Numbered from the stretch's first letter, positions 25,617 through 37,600 are shown. The stretch is 64,000 nucleotides of DNA from G963422705 sp963422705 (GCA_963422705.1 OY730443.1:3348001-3412000); one strand, 5' to 3'. Notes: a model not told the origin generated them from the sequence alone. Translations and numbers: made by a program.

Positions 25617-27086
25617 ATGCAACCAACCGGACGCAGCAAATTCAGCAATCCTTACGCGCCACGCCAATACGGACAATTGGTGAAAGTAACACAGCGCGTT
25701 TATCTATTTCGGAATATCGTTAATTCTTCAATTATTATTGGGGATGAAGGGGTAGCAGTGATTGATACGCAGGTAAATCAAGCGATGGCGAGGCGATTGC
25801 TGCAAGCTGTTCGTAGCGTAACCGATAAACCGATTCTTTATGCCGTGAATACACATTATCATTGGGATCATACTAATGGCAATGCTGTTTTTGGTGAAGT
25901 GGGTGCTACGATTGTCGCACGTGAGTTGACGAGGGATTTTATGGTGCATCGTTCACCCCGGCAAGAAGCGTTCCTTCTGTCACGCGGGTTCACGCTTGGA
26001 GATGCGCCGCTTCTACCGCATCGGATATTCACCCACGAGCTAGAACTCGATTTAGGAAATCAACCGTTGCATCTCGTTTACTTAGGGAAGGCGGAAACCG
26101 ATGATGCAACAGCTATACATATTCCGGCGGAGGATTGCATCGTTTCAGGCGATACCGTGATGACAGGCAGCTTCCCAATTTTTGGACAGCCGGTGATGAA
26201 TGAAGGACTTATGGCGAACCATGATTGGATTCATGCCGTTGAGGAACTGCGTACGTATGCCCCCAAGGCTGTTTTGCCGGGGCATGGCCCCTTAGCACAT
26301 GACGCCGAAATCGACTTGTTGATTCAAATTGAATCTTATTTTCTAACAGAAGTCCGGCAACGCGTTGAGCGAGGAATGGGGTTAGCAACGGTTCTCGCAG
26401 AAATTGAAGCAGAACTGCCGAATTGGATACGGGATATTGCTGAGGTGTGGGGCACACCGCGGTATGCAATTTTGCGTGTGTACCGCGGTTTAATCGATGA
26501 TGCAGAGCCGGGATGGCAGCATCTGAAGCCGTCCGCTATTCCGAGCACCGACGCCGAGATTCTCCATGAGAAAATCTGTGGGATTGAAGGGTTTGAAGGG
26601 TATCTTGAGGCCTCCCAGGAGGTTGAAGAAGGTAATGATGTTGGCTTAGCAATCGAAATTTTGAAAGCTGCAACGCAAAAATTTCCAAATCTGCCAGCTG
26701 CTTGGACAACATACGCAGCTGTCCTGACGCGCGCCTCACGCCATGTTTCAAGTGTACTTGAAAAAGGAGATTTTTTCGCCGAAGCAAAAGGCGCCTTAGA
26801 TATCGCCTTGGAATTGGATACGAGTTATGCACCCGCGTACCTTTTGCGTGGCCAATCTCTCATCCTTTCCGCTTATCGAAATGGGGATGAACCGACTGAT
26901 GGTGTTAAGGCAATTCACAAAGCCTTGCAGCTTGGAATTCAAGGGACTGAACTCGCTCAGGCACACTTTTATCTAGGATTGGCGCATCGGACAAACGGAG
27001 ATGAGACATGTGCCAAAGCGGCTTTCGCAAAAGCGCTCCAAGCGGACGCACGATTTATGCCCGCTCAATTGGCACGTATGGCTTAG
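25617..27086 (+). CDS. MBL-fold metallohydrolase with C-terminal TPR region
   Basis: 489 residues. The metallo-beta-lactamase domain fills the first 270 residues: motif THYHWDHTNGN (HxHxDH), then a KAETDDATAIHIP segment, SGDTVM and PGHGPLAHD. The C-terminal 200 residues are helical and TPR-like (LAIEILKAATQKFPNLPAAW, AYLLRGQSLILSAY, AQAHFYLGLAHR). The substrate is unknown. It sits between hemE and hemH, starting 4 bases after hemE, so it is co-transcribed and may have a redox or haem-related duty, which is inference. AAGGAG 11 bases before the ATG at 25617 supports this start. Confidence 0.82.
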   Translation: MQPTGRSKFSNPYAPRQYGQLVKVTQRVYLFRNIVNSSIIIGDEGVAVIDTQVNQAMARRLLQAVRSVTDKPILYAVNTHYHWDHTNGNAVFGEVGATIVARELTRDFMVHRSPRQEAFLLSRGFTLGDAPLLPHRIFTHELELDLGNQPLHLVYLGKAETDDATAIHIPAEDCIVSGDTVMTGSFPIFGQPVMNEGLMANHDWIHAVEELRTYAPKAVLPGHGPLAHDAEIDLLIQIESYFLTEVRQRVERGMGLATVLAEIEAELPNWIRDIAEVWGTPRYAILRVYRGLIDDAEPGWQHLKPSAIPSTDAEILHEKICGIEGFEGYLEASQEVEEGNDVGLAIEILKAATQKFPNLPAAWTTYAAVLTRASRHVSSVLEKGDFFAEAKGALDIALELDTSYAPAYLLRGQSLILSAYRNGDEPTDGVKAIHKALQLGIQGTELAQAHFYLGLAHRTNGDETCAKAAFAKALQADARFMPAQLARMA

Positions 27087-27154
27087 AAAGGGATTGATAG
27101 ATGCAATGCCACTAGGTTCGAATGGTTTAATCCACCATTCGGTTAGGAGGAAAA

Positions 27155-28102
27155 ATGGCTAACGAGAAGTATGATAGCGTTTTACTTGTCGCGTTTGGGG
27201 GGCCAACGCCGGGATGTTGCCAAAAATATCAGACATGTCCTAGCGAGGCCTACTGTTTTGTTGAAGGAATTGTTGGTACTGCGAAATCTCAGGCCGAACG
27301 AGTAGCAGATGTCGCGAGCCATTACACGAAACTTGGCGGGTTCTCACCGTTTAACGAATTGACATTCCAGCAGGCAAAAGCGCTCGCAGCTGCTTTAAAA
27401 AAACGGGATATGCAGGTACCGGTTTACGCCGGATTCCGGCATTGGTATCCCTATTTAAATCAAATTATCTCGGATATGGCCCGAGAAGGACACAAAAAAA
27501 TACTCGGCATCATTATGGCGCCCCATCAATCCAAAGTCAGTTGGGATTGGTATCAGCAGTCCGTGCGAAAGGCGATTGAGGCGCTCGATGGTAAAAGAAT
27601 TACAATAGATTATGTTAAACCGTGGTGGACACATAACGGTTATATTAGTGCTATTGTTGAACTCATGAAAATCGCTTGCAATGGTGAGTTAGGCGAGGCG
27701 ATGCCCGTCTTCACCGCACACGCGATTCCGCAAACCGCTGCAGATTCCTCACCCTATACACAGCAATTTTTGGAGACAGCGAAGCTGGTTTCTGAACATC
27801 TTGGCAAAACAGAATTTGCTATTGTATACCAGAGCCAAGCCGAAAATACACCCTTTAAATGGACACAGCCCGATATCAACGATTGGATTAAAGAACAGGA
27901 ACCGACGACGGTTAAAGCGATAGTTGCATCACCTATCGGTTTCCTCTGTGAACACGTTGAAGTCCTATACGACCTAGATATAGAAGCCGCTGAAACTGCG
28001 GCGGCGTGTGGTATTAAGTTTATCCGGGCAGAAACCGTTGGCCGCCATCCGAATTTCATTAACATGTTAGCGGATTCTGTTTGTGAAAGATTTGAAACGT
28101 AA
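27155..28102 (+). CDS. hemH: ferrochelatase (HemH/CpfC)
   Basis: 315 residues. The catalytic His lies in FTAHAIP and the metal-site Glu in FLCEHVEVLYDLD; both are ferrochelatase hallmarks, as is GGFSPFNELT. It inserts iron into protoporphyrin or coproporphyrin. Four cysteines (21, 22, 28, 34) in the stretch GCCQKYQTCPSEAYC near the N-terminus are unusual for the classical enzyme and could hold a metal or cluster. AGGAGGAAAA precedes the ATG. The next gene is a HemY-type oxidase; whether the pathway is protoporphyrin- or coproporphyrin-dependent is not decided by the sequence. Confidence 0.92.
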   Translation: MANEKYDSVLLVAFGGPTPGCCQKYQTCPSEAYCFVEGIVGTAKSQAERVADVASHYTKLGGFSPFNELTFQQAKALAAALKKRDMQVPVYAGFRHWYPYLNQIISDMAREGHKKILGIIMAPHQSKVSWDWYQQSVRKAIEALDGKRITIDYVKPWWTHNGYISAIVELMKIACNGELGEAMPVFTAHAIPQTAADSSPYTQQFLETAKLVSEHLGKTEFAIVYQSQAENTPFKWTQPDINDWIKEQEPTTVKAIVASPIGFLCEHVEVLYDLDIEAAETAAACGIKFIRAETVGRHPNFINMLADSVCERFET

Positions 28103-28146
28103 AGATTATAGACGAGATTGGTTCAGCTTGTTTGAGGAATGTGGCG

Positions 28147-29618
28147 ATGGAACTTAAGCGGAAACGTGCTATCATTATTGGCGGTGGCATCACAGGGTTA
28201 TCAGCGAGCTATCGCCTGATGTGTGAGGCAGAGAAGCAGCGTATCCCGCTTGATGTGCTATTGCTTGAGGCAAGTTCTCGCGTCGGGGGTGTGCTTCAAA
28301 CCACAGAGCGCGATGGCTTTCTGATTGAACACGGGCCTGATGCGTTTATCTCAACAAAACCGTGGGCGAAAGCATTATGCGAAGAGTTGGGTATTGCGAA
28401 GCAATTGATAGGGACAAATTCGCAGGTTCGCCGTAGTTTTGTGTGCCGACAGGGAAAATTACATCCGGTACCTGAAGGGTTTTACATGATGGCACCGGGC
28501 GCGTTTTTGCCTTTCTTGAAAACGCCTATCTTTAGTTGGCGCGGAAAGTTTCGGATGGCATTGGACCTTTTTATTCCGCGTGGGGGTGCGGCTCGACAAT
28601 CGGCAGAACATGGAACTGACGATGAGGAAATCGATGAGTCTGTAGCAGATTTCGTGCGCCGCCGGCTTGGGGCTGAAGCGTTTGAGCGGATGGCACAACC
28701 CATGATAGGCGGGATTTATACATCAGATGCGGAGGATTTAAGTCTGAAAGCGACATTTCCGCGTTTTTTAGAGATGGAACAGGCGTATGGAAGCATCATT
28801 AAGGCACTCTTAGCAAGGAAACGACAGGCGAAGGAGACGAGTCGGGACACAAGCGGGCCACGCTACAGCCTTTTCCTCTCGTTCGCATTAGGCATGCAAA
28901 CACTTGTTGATACCCTTTTTGCCCGCTTGCAACGTGTGACGCCTGCTCCTCATGTGACGAGTTGTATTCGACTTGAAGCGCCTGTGGCGGCTATTCAACG
29001 ATGTCAGGCTAAGATAGGGTGGCGAGTTTCACTTACCACCGGTGAAAGGCTTGATACTGAGCTTCTCTGTATTGCTCTCCCCGCGCCATACACAGCCAAA
29101 ATCTGTGGACAGGCTTTCCCGCTGCTTGCTAAAAAATTGCGCGAGATTCCTTATACATCTTCTGCTACTGTGAATTTTGCTTTTCGCCAGGAGGATATCA
29201 TGCATCCGCTTAATGGAATGGGATTCGTCGTACCGGCAACAGAGGACTCTTCTCTCATCGGGTGTTCGTTTAGTAGCATTAAATTTGAAGGACGTGCCCG
29301 ACAAAACATGTATTACTACGCGCTTTTGTCAAAGAAAAAAAAGACTGGGGTGCTGAGGAAGTACTGAAAGATTTAGAGGGACTCCTCGGCATTAAAAAAG
29401 CACCCATTTTCTCTATTCTCAGCCAATACCCACAAACAATGGCACAGTATCTGGTTGGACATCAAAGACGGATTAGCGAAATTGAGCATCTCGCGAAAGA
29501 TTTGCCCGGGTTTGCGTTAGCAGGCAACGCGTACCACGGCATCGGGATTCCGGACTGTGTTCATAGCGGAGAGCAAGCGGCACGCACACTCCTAGATTCA
29601 CTGAACGGATGCGCGTAA
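28147..29618 (+). pseudogene. hemY: protoporphyrinogen/coproporphyrinogen oxidase (HemY/HemG type), frameshifted
   Basis: FAD-dependent oxidase. The first part has the dinucleotide motif IIGGGITGLSASYRL, HGPDAFISTKPWA and MIGGIYTSDAEDLSL. The frame meets a stop at 29367, but the family's C-terminus continues in the frame two bases on: HVLLRAFVKEKKDWGAEEVL, then LAGNAYHGIGIPDCVHSGEQAA, ending at 29618. The break lies in the A-run at 29303-29306; one extra A would restore a single frame of about 490 residues, normal for the family. This could be a sequencing error, slippage or a real mutation. The stop at 29618 is one base from the start of the cytochrome gene. Confidence 0.85.
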
Positions 29619-29619
29619 T

Positions 29620-30678
29620 ATGGGGCGTTTTTTACCGAGATTCAACAGCTGGAATCGTCAGATTTCTATTTACGGTGGCGGACGTATCACACGGAGTACC
29701 GTCTGCTTATTAGCTTTGCTATGCGGTGGATGGATATTCATAAAACGTGACAGCCAAGAAGTGCGGGCAGAAACTACCAAACGCTACCAACAGGTACATC
29801 AAGGGTTTAAGTCTGGGAAGTGTAAGAGTTGCCATCCTGCAATTTGGCGTGAATGGGAAAAATCGATGCATGCGCGGGCATGGACGAATGAAATTTACCA
29901 AGAAGCTGCAGCGCAAGTTGCAGATAGGGAAACGAATTGTGACAGATGTCATGCGCCTGAGCCGATTCTCATCACAGGCGTTGGGAAGATGCCGAAATTA
30001 AGAAACGAGGAACGTGATTCCGGCGTTTCATGTTTAGTCTGCCATCTTGATGCTGCTGGCGCCATGCACGGACCGGCGACGAGTGCCGAGACAAGCTTTC
30101 ATGAGAATGTAACTAACCCTATCTATAGGGAGCCGACGTTACTTTGCAGCACGTGCCATGGCCAACCAAGTGTGCCAGAACATGATCAGGTTTCAAGTTT
30201 TTTGAAAAGCAGCTTCGCAGCTGAAAATAAAGGGTGTGCCACATGCCATATGCCAGCCGTGAAACGTTTGCAAAGCACGGCTAGTTATGAAAGTATCGCC
30301 GGCCGGAAGCATACATGGCCAGGGAGTCGCAGTTTTGCCCAACTTAGGCGGGCGGTTACTGTTGATTTTGAATTTGCATCAGCCAAAGCGAGTGTAATAG
30401 TGGAGAACAGAGCCGGCCATCTGTTACCAGGCGCTGTGATGCGTGTGATTGTTCTTAATGTTTACACTTTGGCACCTGATGGGACCCAACGTCAATTGTT
30501 GACGTTTCCGTTTTCGGAAAAAAAAAGTAGTAGACTGTCAGTGAACGGACGTAAAAAATTTGTTTTTGACGTTCAAACTGGGCATACGATTTTCGCGCGC
30601 TTGCATTATCAGCTAACGCCTAATATGCCAGAGGCTTCCTGGATATTGATGGCACAGGTTCAGGAGGTTGTCCCATAG
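29620..30678 (+). CDS. pentahaem c-type cytochrome
   Basis: 352 residues. Five CxxCH haem-binding motifs are visible: CKSCH, CDRCH, CLVCH, CSTCH and CATCH, all within about residues 65-210. A basic N-terminus with a hydrophobic helix (TVCLLALLCGGWIFI) suggests a membrane anchor or Sec signal. The C-terminal 120 residues look like a beta-rich domain with no haem motif. The arrangement recalls cytochrome c554 and related electron-transfer proteins; the redox partner is unknown. It starts one base after the hemY stop, so translational coupling with haem synthesis is likely. Confidence 0.87.
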   Translation: MGRFLPRFNSWNRQISIYGGGRITRSTVCLLALLCGGWIFIKRDSQEVRAETTKRYQQVHQGFKSGKCKSCHPAIWREWEKSMHARAWTNEIYQEAAAQVADRETNCDRCHAPEPILITGVGKMPKLRNEERDSGVSCLVCHLDAAGAMHGPATSAETSFHENVTNPIYREPTLLCSTCHGQPSVPEHDQVSSFLKSSFAAENKGCATCHMPAVKRLQSTASYESIAGRKHTWPGSRSFAQLRRAVTVDFEFASAKASVIVENRAGHLLPGAVMRVIVLNVYTLAPDGTQRQLLTFPFSEKKSSRLSVNGRKKFVFDVQTGHTIFARLHYQLTPNMPEASWILMAQVQEVVP

Positions 30679-31098
30679 TCTGTTTTGTGCTTGTGATTCA
30701 ACCCTTATCTATTCAGATTCGGAAGGGAATTGAGTCCAAGTATCCGTTTTAAAGCGGCTGTGACGCGTTCCATTACAGACTTTTACACAAGGCGGAGCTG
30801 TTCTTGCTGTTTAAATACATGTAGCTCTTGTCTGCTTTTTGTTCTTTGGCAGCAAGCTCTAAAACACCGAACGGAGTCACATCGCCGCATCCGAGATTAT
30901 CAGATTTTCTAAAAGTAGAAACCCGTGTTCATTGAGCTGACATTTCTCATCTGTTGTTGAACGTGAGAACCTCGTTGTTATTGTTAACTGTGAATGTTTT
31001 AGCTTGATGTTTTAATGGATTTATGCTAATGTGTCAACCGTATTTTGTAAATCTCTCTTTAGCTTGGAGAACCTTGATGGGAAAATCATTTTTTTCTC

Positions 31099-31127
31099 TT
31101 GACATTTTTTGGGAATTGTAGTATCAT
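31099..31127 (+). promoter_or_regulatory. sigma70-type promoter, distal, upstream of the giant surface protein
   Basis: TTGACA, 17-base spacer, TATCAT. It lies about 480 bases before the start codon at 31610. Confidence 0.65.
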
Positions 31128-31312
31128 ACATTGCATAAACTCTGGACAATTTAGCTCTTGGGTTTAAAGTTTACAAGGATTGTTACACAAATAACTGAAA
31201 ACATTTGCTTAATTTTCGCCCGTTTGTTAAAACTATACACGAGCTTGAACCTGTTAACAAAACACGTTAGATTAGATTTTCGCCGATTGTACCGGCGTTG
31301 AAAATCAGAGTA

Positions 31313-31332
31313 GGAGCCCGGCTCCATTTTTT
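31313..31332 (+). terminator. terminator-like hairpin between two promoters
   Basis: GGAGC, loop CCG, GCTCC, then A and six T. A short but textbook shape. It would stop transcripts from the distal promoter before the proximal one, or act as an attenuator. Confidence 0.45.
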
Positions 31333-31335
31333 CCC

Positions 31336-31365
31336 TTGCTTTTTGCTGTTGTAATCGTATATAAT
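31336..31365 (+). promoter_or_regulatory. sigma70-type promoter, proximal, upstream of the giant surface protein
   Basis: TTGCTT, 18-base spacer, TATAAT; about 245 bases before the start codon at 31610. Confidence 0.6.
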
Positions 31366-31609
31366 TTGTAGCATAGAGAGCCACTGACGAGTTGAAAGTG
31401 CTTCTTAAAAAATAAATGATTTGCAATTTGATGCCTTCAAGGCACTGTACCGTCACAAAGTTTGCTTAAGATATTGAACCCTATCAAAGATATTGGATGG
31501 ACATGCTTTCGCGCCTGCCGTCTGTCGTGTTTTCCTCTTGACAGTGTCTGTCCAAGAAAACTCAGGATTAGTCTCGCGTTTGCGTGGACTCAACGAGGAG
31601 GATAAGTTA

Positions 31610-34600
31610 ATGAAAAAACGAACGCTCGTTTGTTTTTTGATTTTTACATTGTGTATTTTTCATAATTCGATACCGGACACTGCTTTCGGACAGGAGGCGG
31701 AAGTTTCACTCGCCCAACAGATGCTGAAAAAATACAGCGCATTGTTGATGCGTGAAGATATTCAAGAAGTGCTTCCTGAAGTCTTGAAAGGGCTTAAGGA
31801 CCCAGCGATTCAACCACTCTTGAATCAACAGACTATCACGTTGGTTGTTGAAAATCCGGATCTTTTGGCTACTTTCGTTCAGGGAATAGACCCCCGTTTT
31901 ATCACCCTTCTGAAAGAGGATGCTCAACTCAAGGCGATGCTAAGCGATCCGCTTGTTCAGGGGTTACTTCAGAATCCCGCTGCGATTGACGAAGCCGAGA
32001 AACTCCTGCAAGCAGGTGTTATAGCACCGCCTGTAGTAGAAACGCCTGTGGTAACACCACCTGTGGTAACACCACCTGTGGTAACACCGCCTGTGGTAAC
32101 ACCGCCTGTCGTAGAAACGCCGGTAGTACAAGCCAATCCATTTGGGCAGCTTGTACCAGCAAATGATTCCCTCATTGGTAGATCAAGGTTAGGTGGACTT
32201 GAGCTGAATAAATTATCTGCGGCGAGATTCCTGGATGAGCTTTTTGGGGCAATCGGATTACCTATTGAGGCTTTCCGTGGGCAAGAGCTACTTGTTGATA
32301 GCATCCTTGAACTGATTCCAAAAGGATATCTTCCTAAAAAGCAGATTCGACAGCTTTTGTCTTCCAAGGATATCCGAAGTTTTGCTGACCAAGCCGGAGA
32401 ACAGGGATTAGACCGGGAGAACTTTGGAAATGCAATTATGCCGATGCTGAGTGAGGTAGTTTTTACGGATACCCCAAATCGTACATACCTTACCAGTAAT
32501 AATTTGAACGTTTACACTCGGGTTCCATCAGCTGACATCGGTGGTGTCGAATTTGCCCTCACAAATGGTCAGACAGTAGCAGGAACACAGTTGACACCCA
32601 AGATATTTGGTGCGGATACTTTCTACTACACTTTCCGTTTAGAAGAGGCACTTGCGGCTACGAATCTACCCGCTTGGCCAGCGTTAAAAAGCCAATTATT
32701 TTCCAGCGTTGTCCTTCGGTATTCACAAACCGGTCTTAATGGAGACTATATTGCTGTTGATATGCAACCCACGAACACTGCCAAAGGCGTTGTTTGGGAA
32801 ATGGAGATAGGTGTCACACCAGGTAGTACCTACTACTACTATGAAGTTACACTTGTTGAGCCCTTAGCATTTGAGATTTTGGATCGTCAAGTGGTTAACG
32901 ACCTTTTGAAGAAGGTTGTTGACGGGAATACTGTTCAGTTAGCAGATGTCTTCTCTGCAACAAAGTCTTACACAATTGAAAAATGGGCGATGCCAGACCC
33001 GCGTAACCTTCAGTTAGCGGACCGTGGGCTTTTAGAACAGTTATTCACACCCAATTTGCAGGCGGTAATCGGAGAAGTCATTGGCGAACTCATTGGCGAA
33101 CTCGACCTTCAGGGTGGTGCATTAACTCTCAAGCCGGTGTTAGATGCCCTTGGAAAGCATCGAGCGAAACTTAACAACATACTTTTACGGAATACCGAAC
33201 AAATTGTGATGCAATTTGAATCCGCGTTTGATCCGATGTTAGCCTCCGTTTTCACTATCCCGGATATAAAGCCGGAAACGGAGTCAATCTGGGCGGCAAA
33301 TATTGATTCAATTGCTGATGGTAATTATTACCTGAAGGCTACTGTGTATGATAAAGCGGGAAATCCGCTGGATCAGATGCAAGGTGAATTCACCGTTGAC
33401 ACGAATGCACCCGAGGCAATGCTTCAGATTACGCCAGGGGACAACGCAGGCGGTTATTTGAATGAAGAAGGTATTTATATTGCTACGGCGCCGGCACCAG
33501 GTGCTGCTACATTGAATGTTAGCGCTGGACAAATCGCGGGCATCGCACCCGGTGAAGGATATTTGGTTTTCCAAGAGGTTAAATTGGATACTGATGGAAT
33601 GCCACAGAGTACTTGGATGCCCCTCACGATTGATGCTACCCTCGTCGCCTCACCACTATGGGATGCGGTACGAACGCAATTGGAGACGCAAGATCTCCTC
33701 AAGGGCAATTTAAAATTTGTAAAAGGACTTTCCTTAGATGCCATCCTGGGTCTACTTACACCCGGTCTTATACAAACGTATGCAAATCCGTTCCTTAAAA
33801 GTCTAGAACCTTTTTTAGAATCTTTTATAGGACCTTTACAGTTGAATGAAGCGCAGAGCAAAATGTTACACAATGTCTTGGGACCCTCTGTTGACTTGAT
33901 TAATGCTATTCCGGTAACTTTCGGCGTACCGCATAACACCGTAACGATGCCTATCCAAGGCGAGCAGTTGCCTCTTTTGGTTGGTGACTATGGAGTTCGC
34001 GCGATGGGAATTGATGGGCTCTTTAACGTCAGTTCTCACACTGAACCTACCCGTATTAGAATCGTCGCCCCCGTGTACGACAGTGCAAAGGTGGTGTCTG
34101 TTGTGATTGGTGACTATAACAGAGATGGTGATACCGATGATGCGTACGAAAGCGGGGCCGTTGAGGATATTACCATTTTCGCAAACACGACAGAAAACGT
34201 TGTATTAACGATTCAAGTAACGGGCCGTACAATTCATCCCGCCGGCGTTGTGGTACAGTATATGGACGCGACTGGTGCGTGGCGGAATATTGGTGAACTC
34301 GACCTTGCCGGTAGCGAAGTAAACTCCACGCTTGAGGTAAATTGGAATATCACGGATTTTGATGCGTTAGTAGGGGCCGGTGATAGTGTGATGGTTCGTG
34401 CGGTTGCGTCTAACGCCCTTGGGCTTTCTGACCGGGAACCTGTCGTAGCGAAGATAGCGTTAGACGCTGGTATTTTCCCGTTGCCGGTTGAGGTATCGGC
34501 GCTTACCGTTGAACCCCCAGAAACAACTAATGTCGACAGCGGTGGTCCAACAGGGTTTCTTACTGTTAACGGCTATACCCCGGAAAGGACGACACCTGAT

Positions 34601-37600
34601 ATAGTTGCGGTGCGGTTTGAAGTTAAACGAAGCGGGGACAAAGAATGGATAGATGTTGGGACGGCCAAAAAAAGCACTGCTGTTATTCCTCAAGGTGATG
34701 AGCGGATAAGTATTCTTGACGACCTCACCGGTGCTGCAATAGGTGGCAAACCGGTCGTTGCGGTTGCTAAAAACTATATGAAATGGGCGCTTTCTGTCGA
34801 TACGACTAAATTGGAAGACACGATTACTGCCGAGAGTCCAGCTGCCCGCGATGCGTCTAAGGATGCCAATCAGTACACTGTTCGCGCGTTTGCTATCGCA
34901 AGTGATGGTAGTGAAACCGTATCGGCTTTAGGTGTAACGGCAAAGTTGTCTGTGGACAACGTTGATGATGTTGGCCCGGTTGGCCCGACTCTTATTCTTC
35001 TTGTTGAGGATGCCGCAGGTCTCATTGCGCCGGATGAAAATGGTATCTACACAGTTGGTGGCATTGTTGACGATACGGTTGAGGCCCCTATAGCTACTTT
35101 TACTATTCAACCGACAGCTGTTAAATCTACTTACTCCTCAGTGAAATTAGTGCAGACCGCTTCGGATGGGACTGTAACCGAAATTACTGCTGAAGCCGGT
35201 AGCCTTAAAGTAACGGTTGAGCTTAGTAAGCTGGAGAATGCAGCCTATAGTTTCCATGCCTTAGCTGTTGATTCGTTAGGCAATGTGCAAACAGATAAAT
35301 CCCCGGCAACTGATGTTAATGTGGTAAACTTCCGAGTCAGTGATATCAGTGGGATGGGCGTGACGGCTGTTGATGGTGAGGCTGTATCTGAATCTCCTAC
35401 AGCGCCGATTCCACTCAAAAAGTCGATTACTGTAGGATTCACCGTTGCTAACGGTTCATTGAATTTGGGAGATTTAACGGGTAGCACTCTCAATGGTAAA
35501 GAGATTCCAAGTGAGTCTGCTGAAGAGCCGGAAAACACATTTTCAATTACGGTAGATTTTTCCGGACTGCGTGATGGATTCTATACACCAAACGGTGTTG
35601 TTACGAAACGAAATGGTTCAATCTCCTTCGCGCTTTCAGAGGCTAAAGCACTTGTTAATCTGGATAATACGGCCCCGATGATTACAATTGTAACCCCGTC
35701 GGCGGGGGATACAGTTGACAGCCTGCCTACCGTTCACGCGAAATATGATGATGGTATGGGGAGCGGTGTAGATGCTGTTACCGGTAGTCTTGGCTTAGTT
35801 CGTATCCTGCCCCCAGACGAGATACCTGTGGACGTAGAGCAGGCGATGCTGGAAAAAGATGCAGACAAGCTCGTCTATACTCGTAAGGAGCAGCTCCTCG
35901 GCGGGGCCTACCGGGTTGTCATTAAAATTGCTGATATGCTTGGAAATGTCGGTGAGGCTTCTGCTGAATTCGCGATTAGTGGTACAATCCCAACCGTCGT
36001 GATTCATTCGCCTGCTGCCGGTCAAACGTTTGAGCATGGAAAACCCCTTATCAGTGGTGAGTTCTCCGGAGCGGGTATACTTGAATTGACGTCATTTACT
36101 GTAGATGGTAACGATGCTACCGCGGCATTAGACGGCACGCATTTCTCTTATACTCCTGCAGATGCGTTAGTGGATGGTGAACATACTGTTGCTGTTGAAG
36201 TTACCGATGGTAATGGTAAAACGGCAAAAGCCTCTGTGATTTTCACAGTAGCAATACCAGTGGAGCCGGAAGATACGACACCGCCTGTGATTACGGAAGC
36301 TTCGCCGTCTGGCCTTATCAAGGATTATAGTTTGGTAACGATTTCGGCTGTTGTGATAGATGAGCAATCTGCTATCTCAAGCGTCCAGTTCGGTATAGAT
36401 GATAAACCGCTTCGTTCAGTTCCACTTGAGGACATTGCTAAAGGACGTATACAAATCTCGGACACCTTTACGCCTGGCACGCATAGACTCAAGGTAATCG
36501 CCGTGAGCGAAGGGGGTTCAACGGAATATTCGTGGACATTCACACTGGTTGAGACACTGGAAGATACGACACCGCCTGTGATTACGGAAGCTTCGCCGTC
36601 TGGCCTTATCCAAGATTATAGTTTGGTAACGATTTCAGCTGTCGTGATAGATGAGCAATCTGCTATCTCAAGCGTCCAGTTCGGTATAGATGATGAACCG
36701 CTTCGTTCAGTTCCACTTGAGGACATTGCTGAAGGGCGTATGCAAATCTCGGACACCTTTACGCCTGGCACGCATAGACTCAAGGTAATCGCCGTGAGTG
36801 AAGGGGGTTCAACGGAACATTCGTGGACATTCACACTGGCTGTGAAACCGGAAGATACGACACCGCCTGTGATTACGGAAGCTTCGCCGTCTGGCCTTAT
36901 CAAGGATTATAGTTTGGTAACGATTTCGGCTGTTGTGATAGATGAGCAATCTGCTATCTCAAGCGTCCAGTTCGGTATAGACGATGAACCGCTTCGTTCA
37001 GTTCCACTTGAGGACATTGCTGAAGGGCGTATACAAATCTCGGACACCTTTACGCCTGGCACGCATACACTTAAGGTAATCGCCGTGAGCGAAGGGGGTT
37101 CAACGGAATATTCGTGGACATTCACACTGGTTGAGACACTGGAAGATACGACACCGCCTGTGATTACGGAAGCTTCGCCGTCTGGCCTTATCCAAGATTA
37201 TAGTTTGGTAACGATTTCGGCTGTTGTGATAGATGAGCAATCTGCTATCTCAAGCGTCCAGTTCGGTATAGATGATGAACCGCTTCGTTCAGTTCCACTT
37301 GAGGACATTGCTGAAGGGCGTATGCAAATCTCGGACACCTTTACGCCTGGCACGCATAGACTCAAGGTAATCGCCGTGAGTGAAGGGGGTTCAACGGAAC
37401 ATTCGTGGACATTCACACTGGCTGTGAAACCGGAAGATACGACACCGCCTGTGATTACGGAAGCTTCGCCGTCTGGCCTCATCAAAGGTGATAGTTGGGT
37501 AACGATTTCGGCTGTTGTGATAGATGAGCAATCTGCTATCTCAAGCGTCCGGTTCGGTATAGACGATAAACCGCTTCGTTCAGTTCCACTTGCCCAAATT

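Larger units (their letters stand above)
30679..31609. other. long intergenic region upstream of the giant surface protein
   Basis: About 930 bases without a credible gene. It is AT-rich and holds two putative plus-strand promoters (31099-31127 and 31336-31365), a terminator-like hairpin (31313-31332), and a stem formed by GATTTTC...GAAAATC with inner GCCG/CGGC (31275-31306). The mRNA leader from the second promoter would be about 235 bases. No known riboswitch is recognised. The short frames here lack ribosome-binding sites. Confidence 0.6.

Noticed and set aside
30730..30912. Short open frame after the cytochrome gene
   Set aside because: Cysteine-rich by chance, no ribosome-binding site, no family, AT-rich intergenic surroundings.
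31493..31609. Longer N-terminus for the giant surface protein
   Set aside because: A strong GAGGAGGATAAG and a signal peptide start at 31610; the upstream part is not signal-like.
31366..31609. Riboswitch upstream of the giant protein
   Set aside because: The leader is long and has hairpins, but no known aptamer pattern was recognised.
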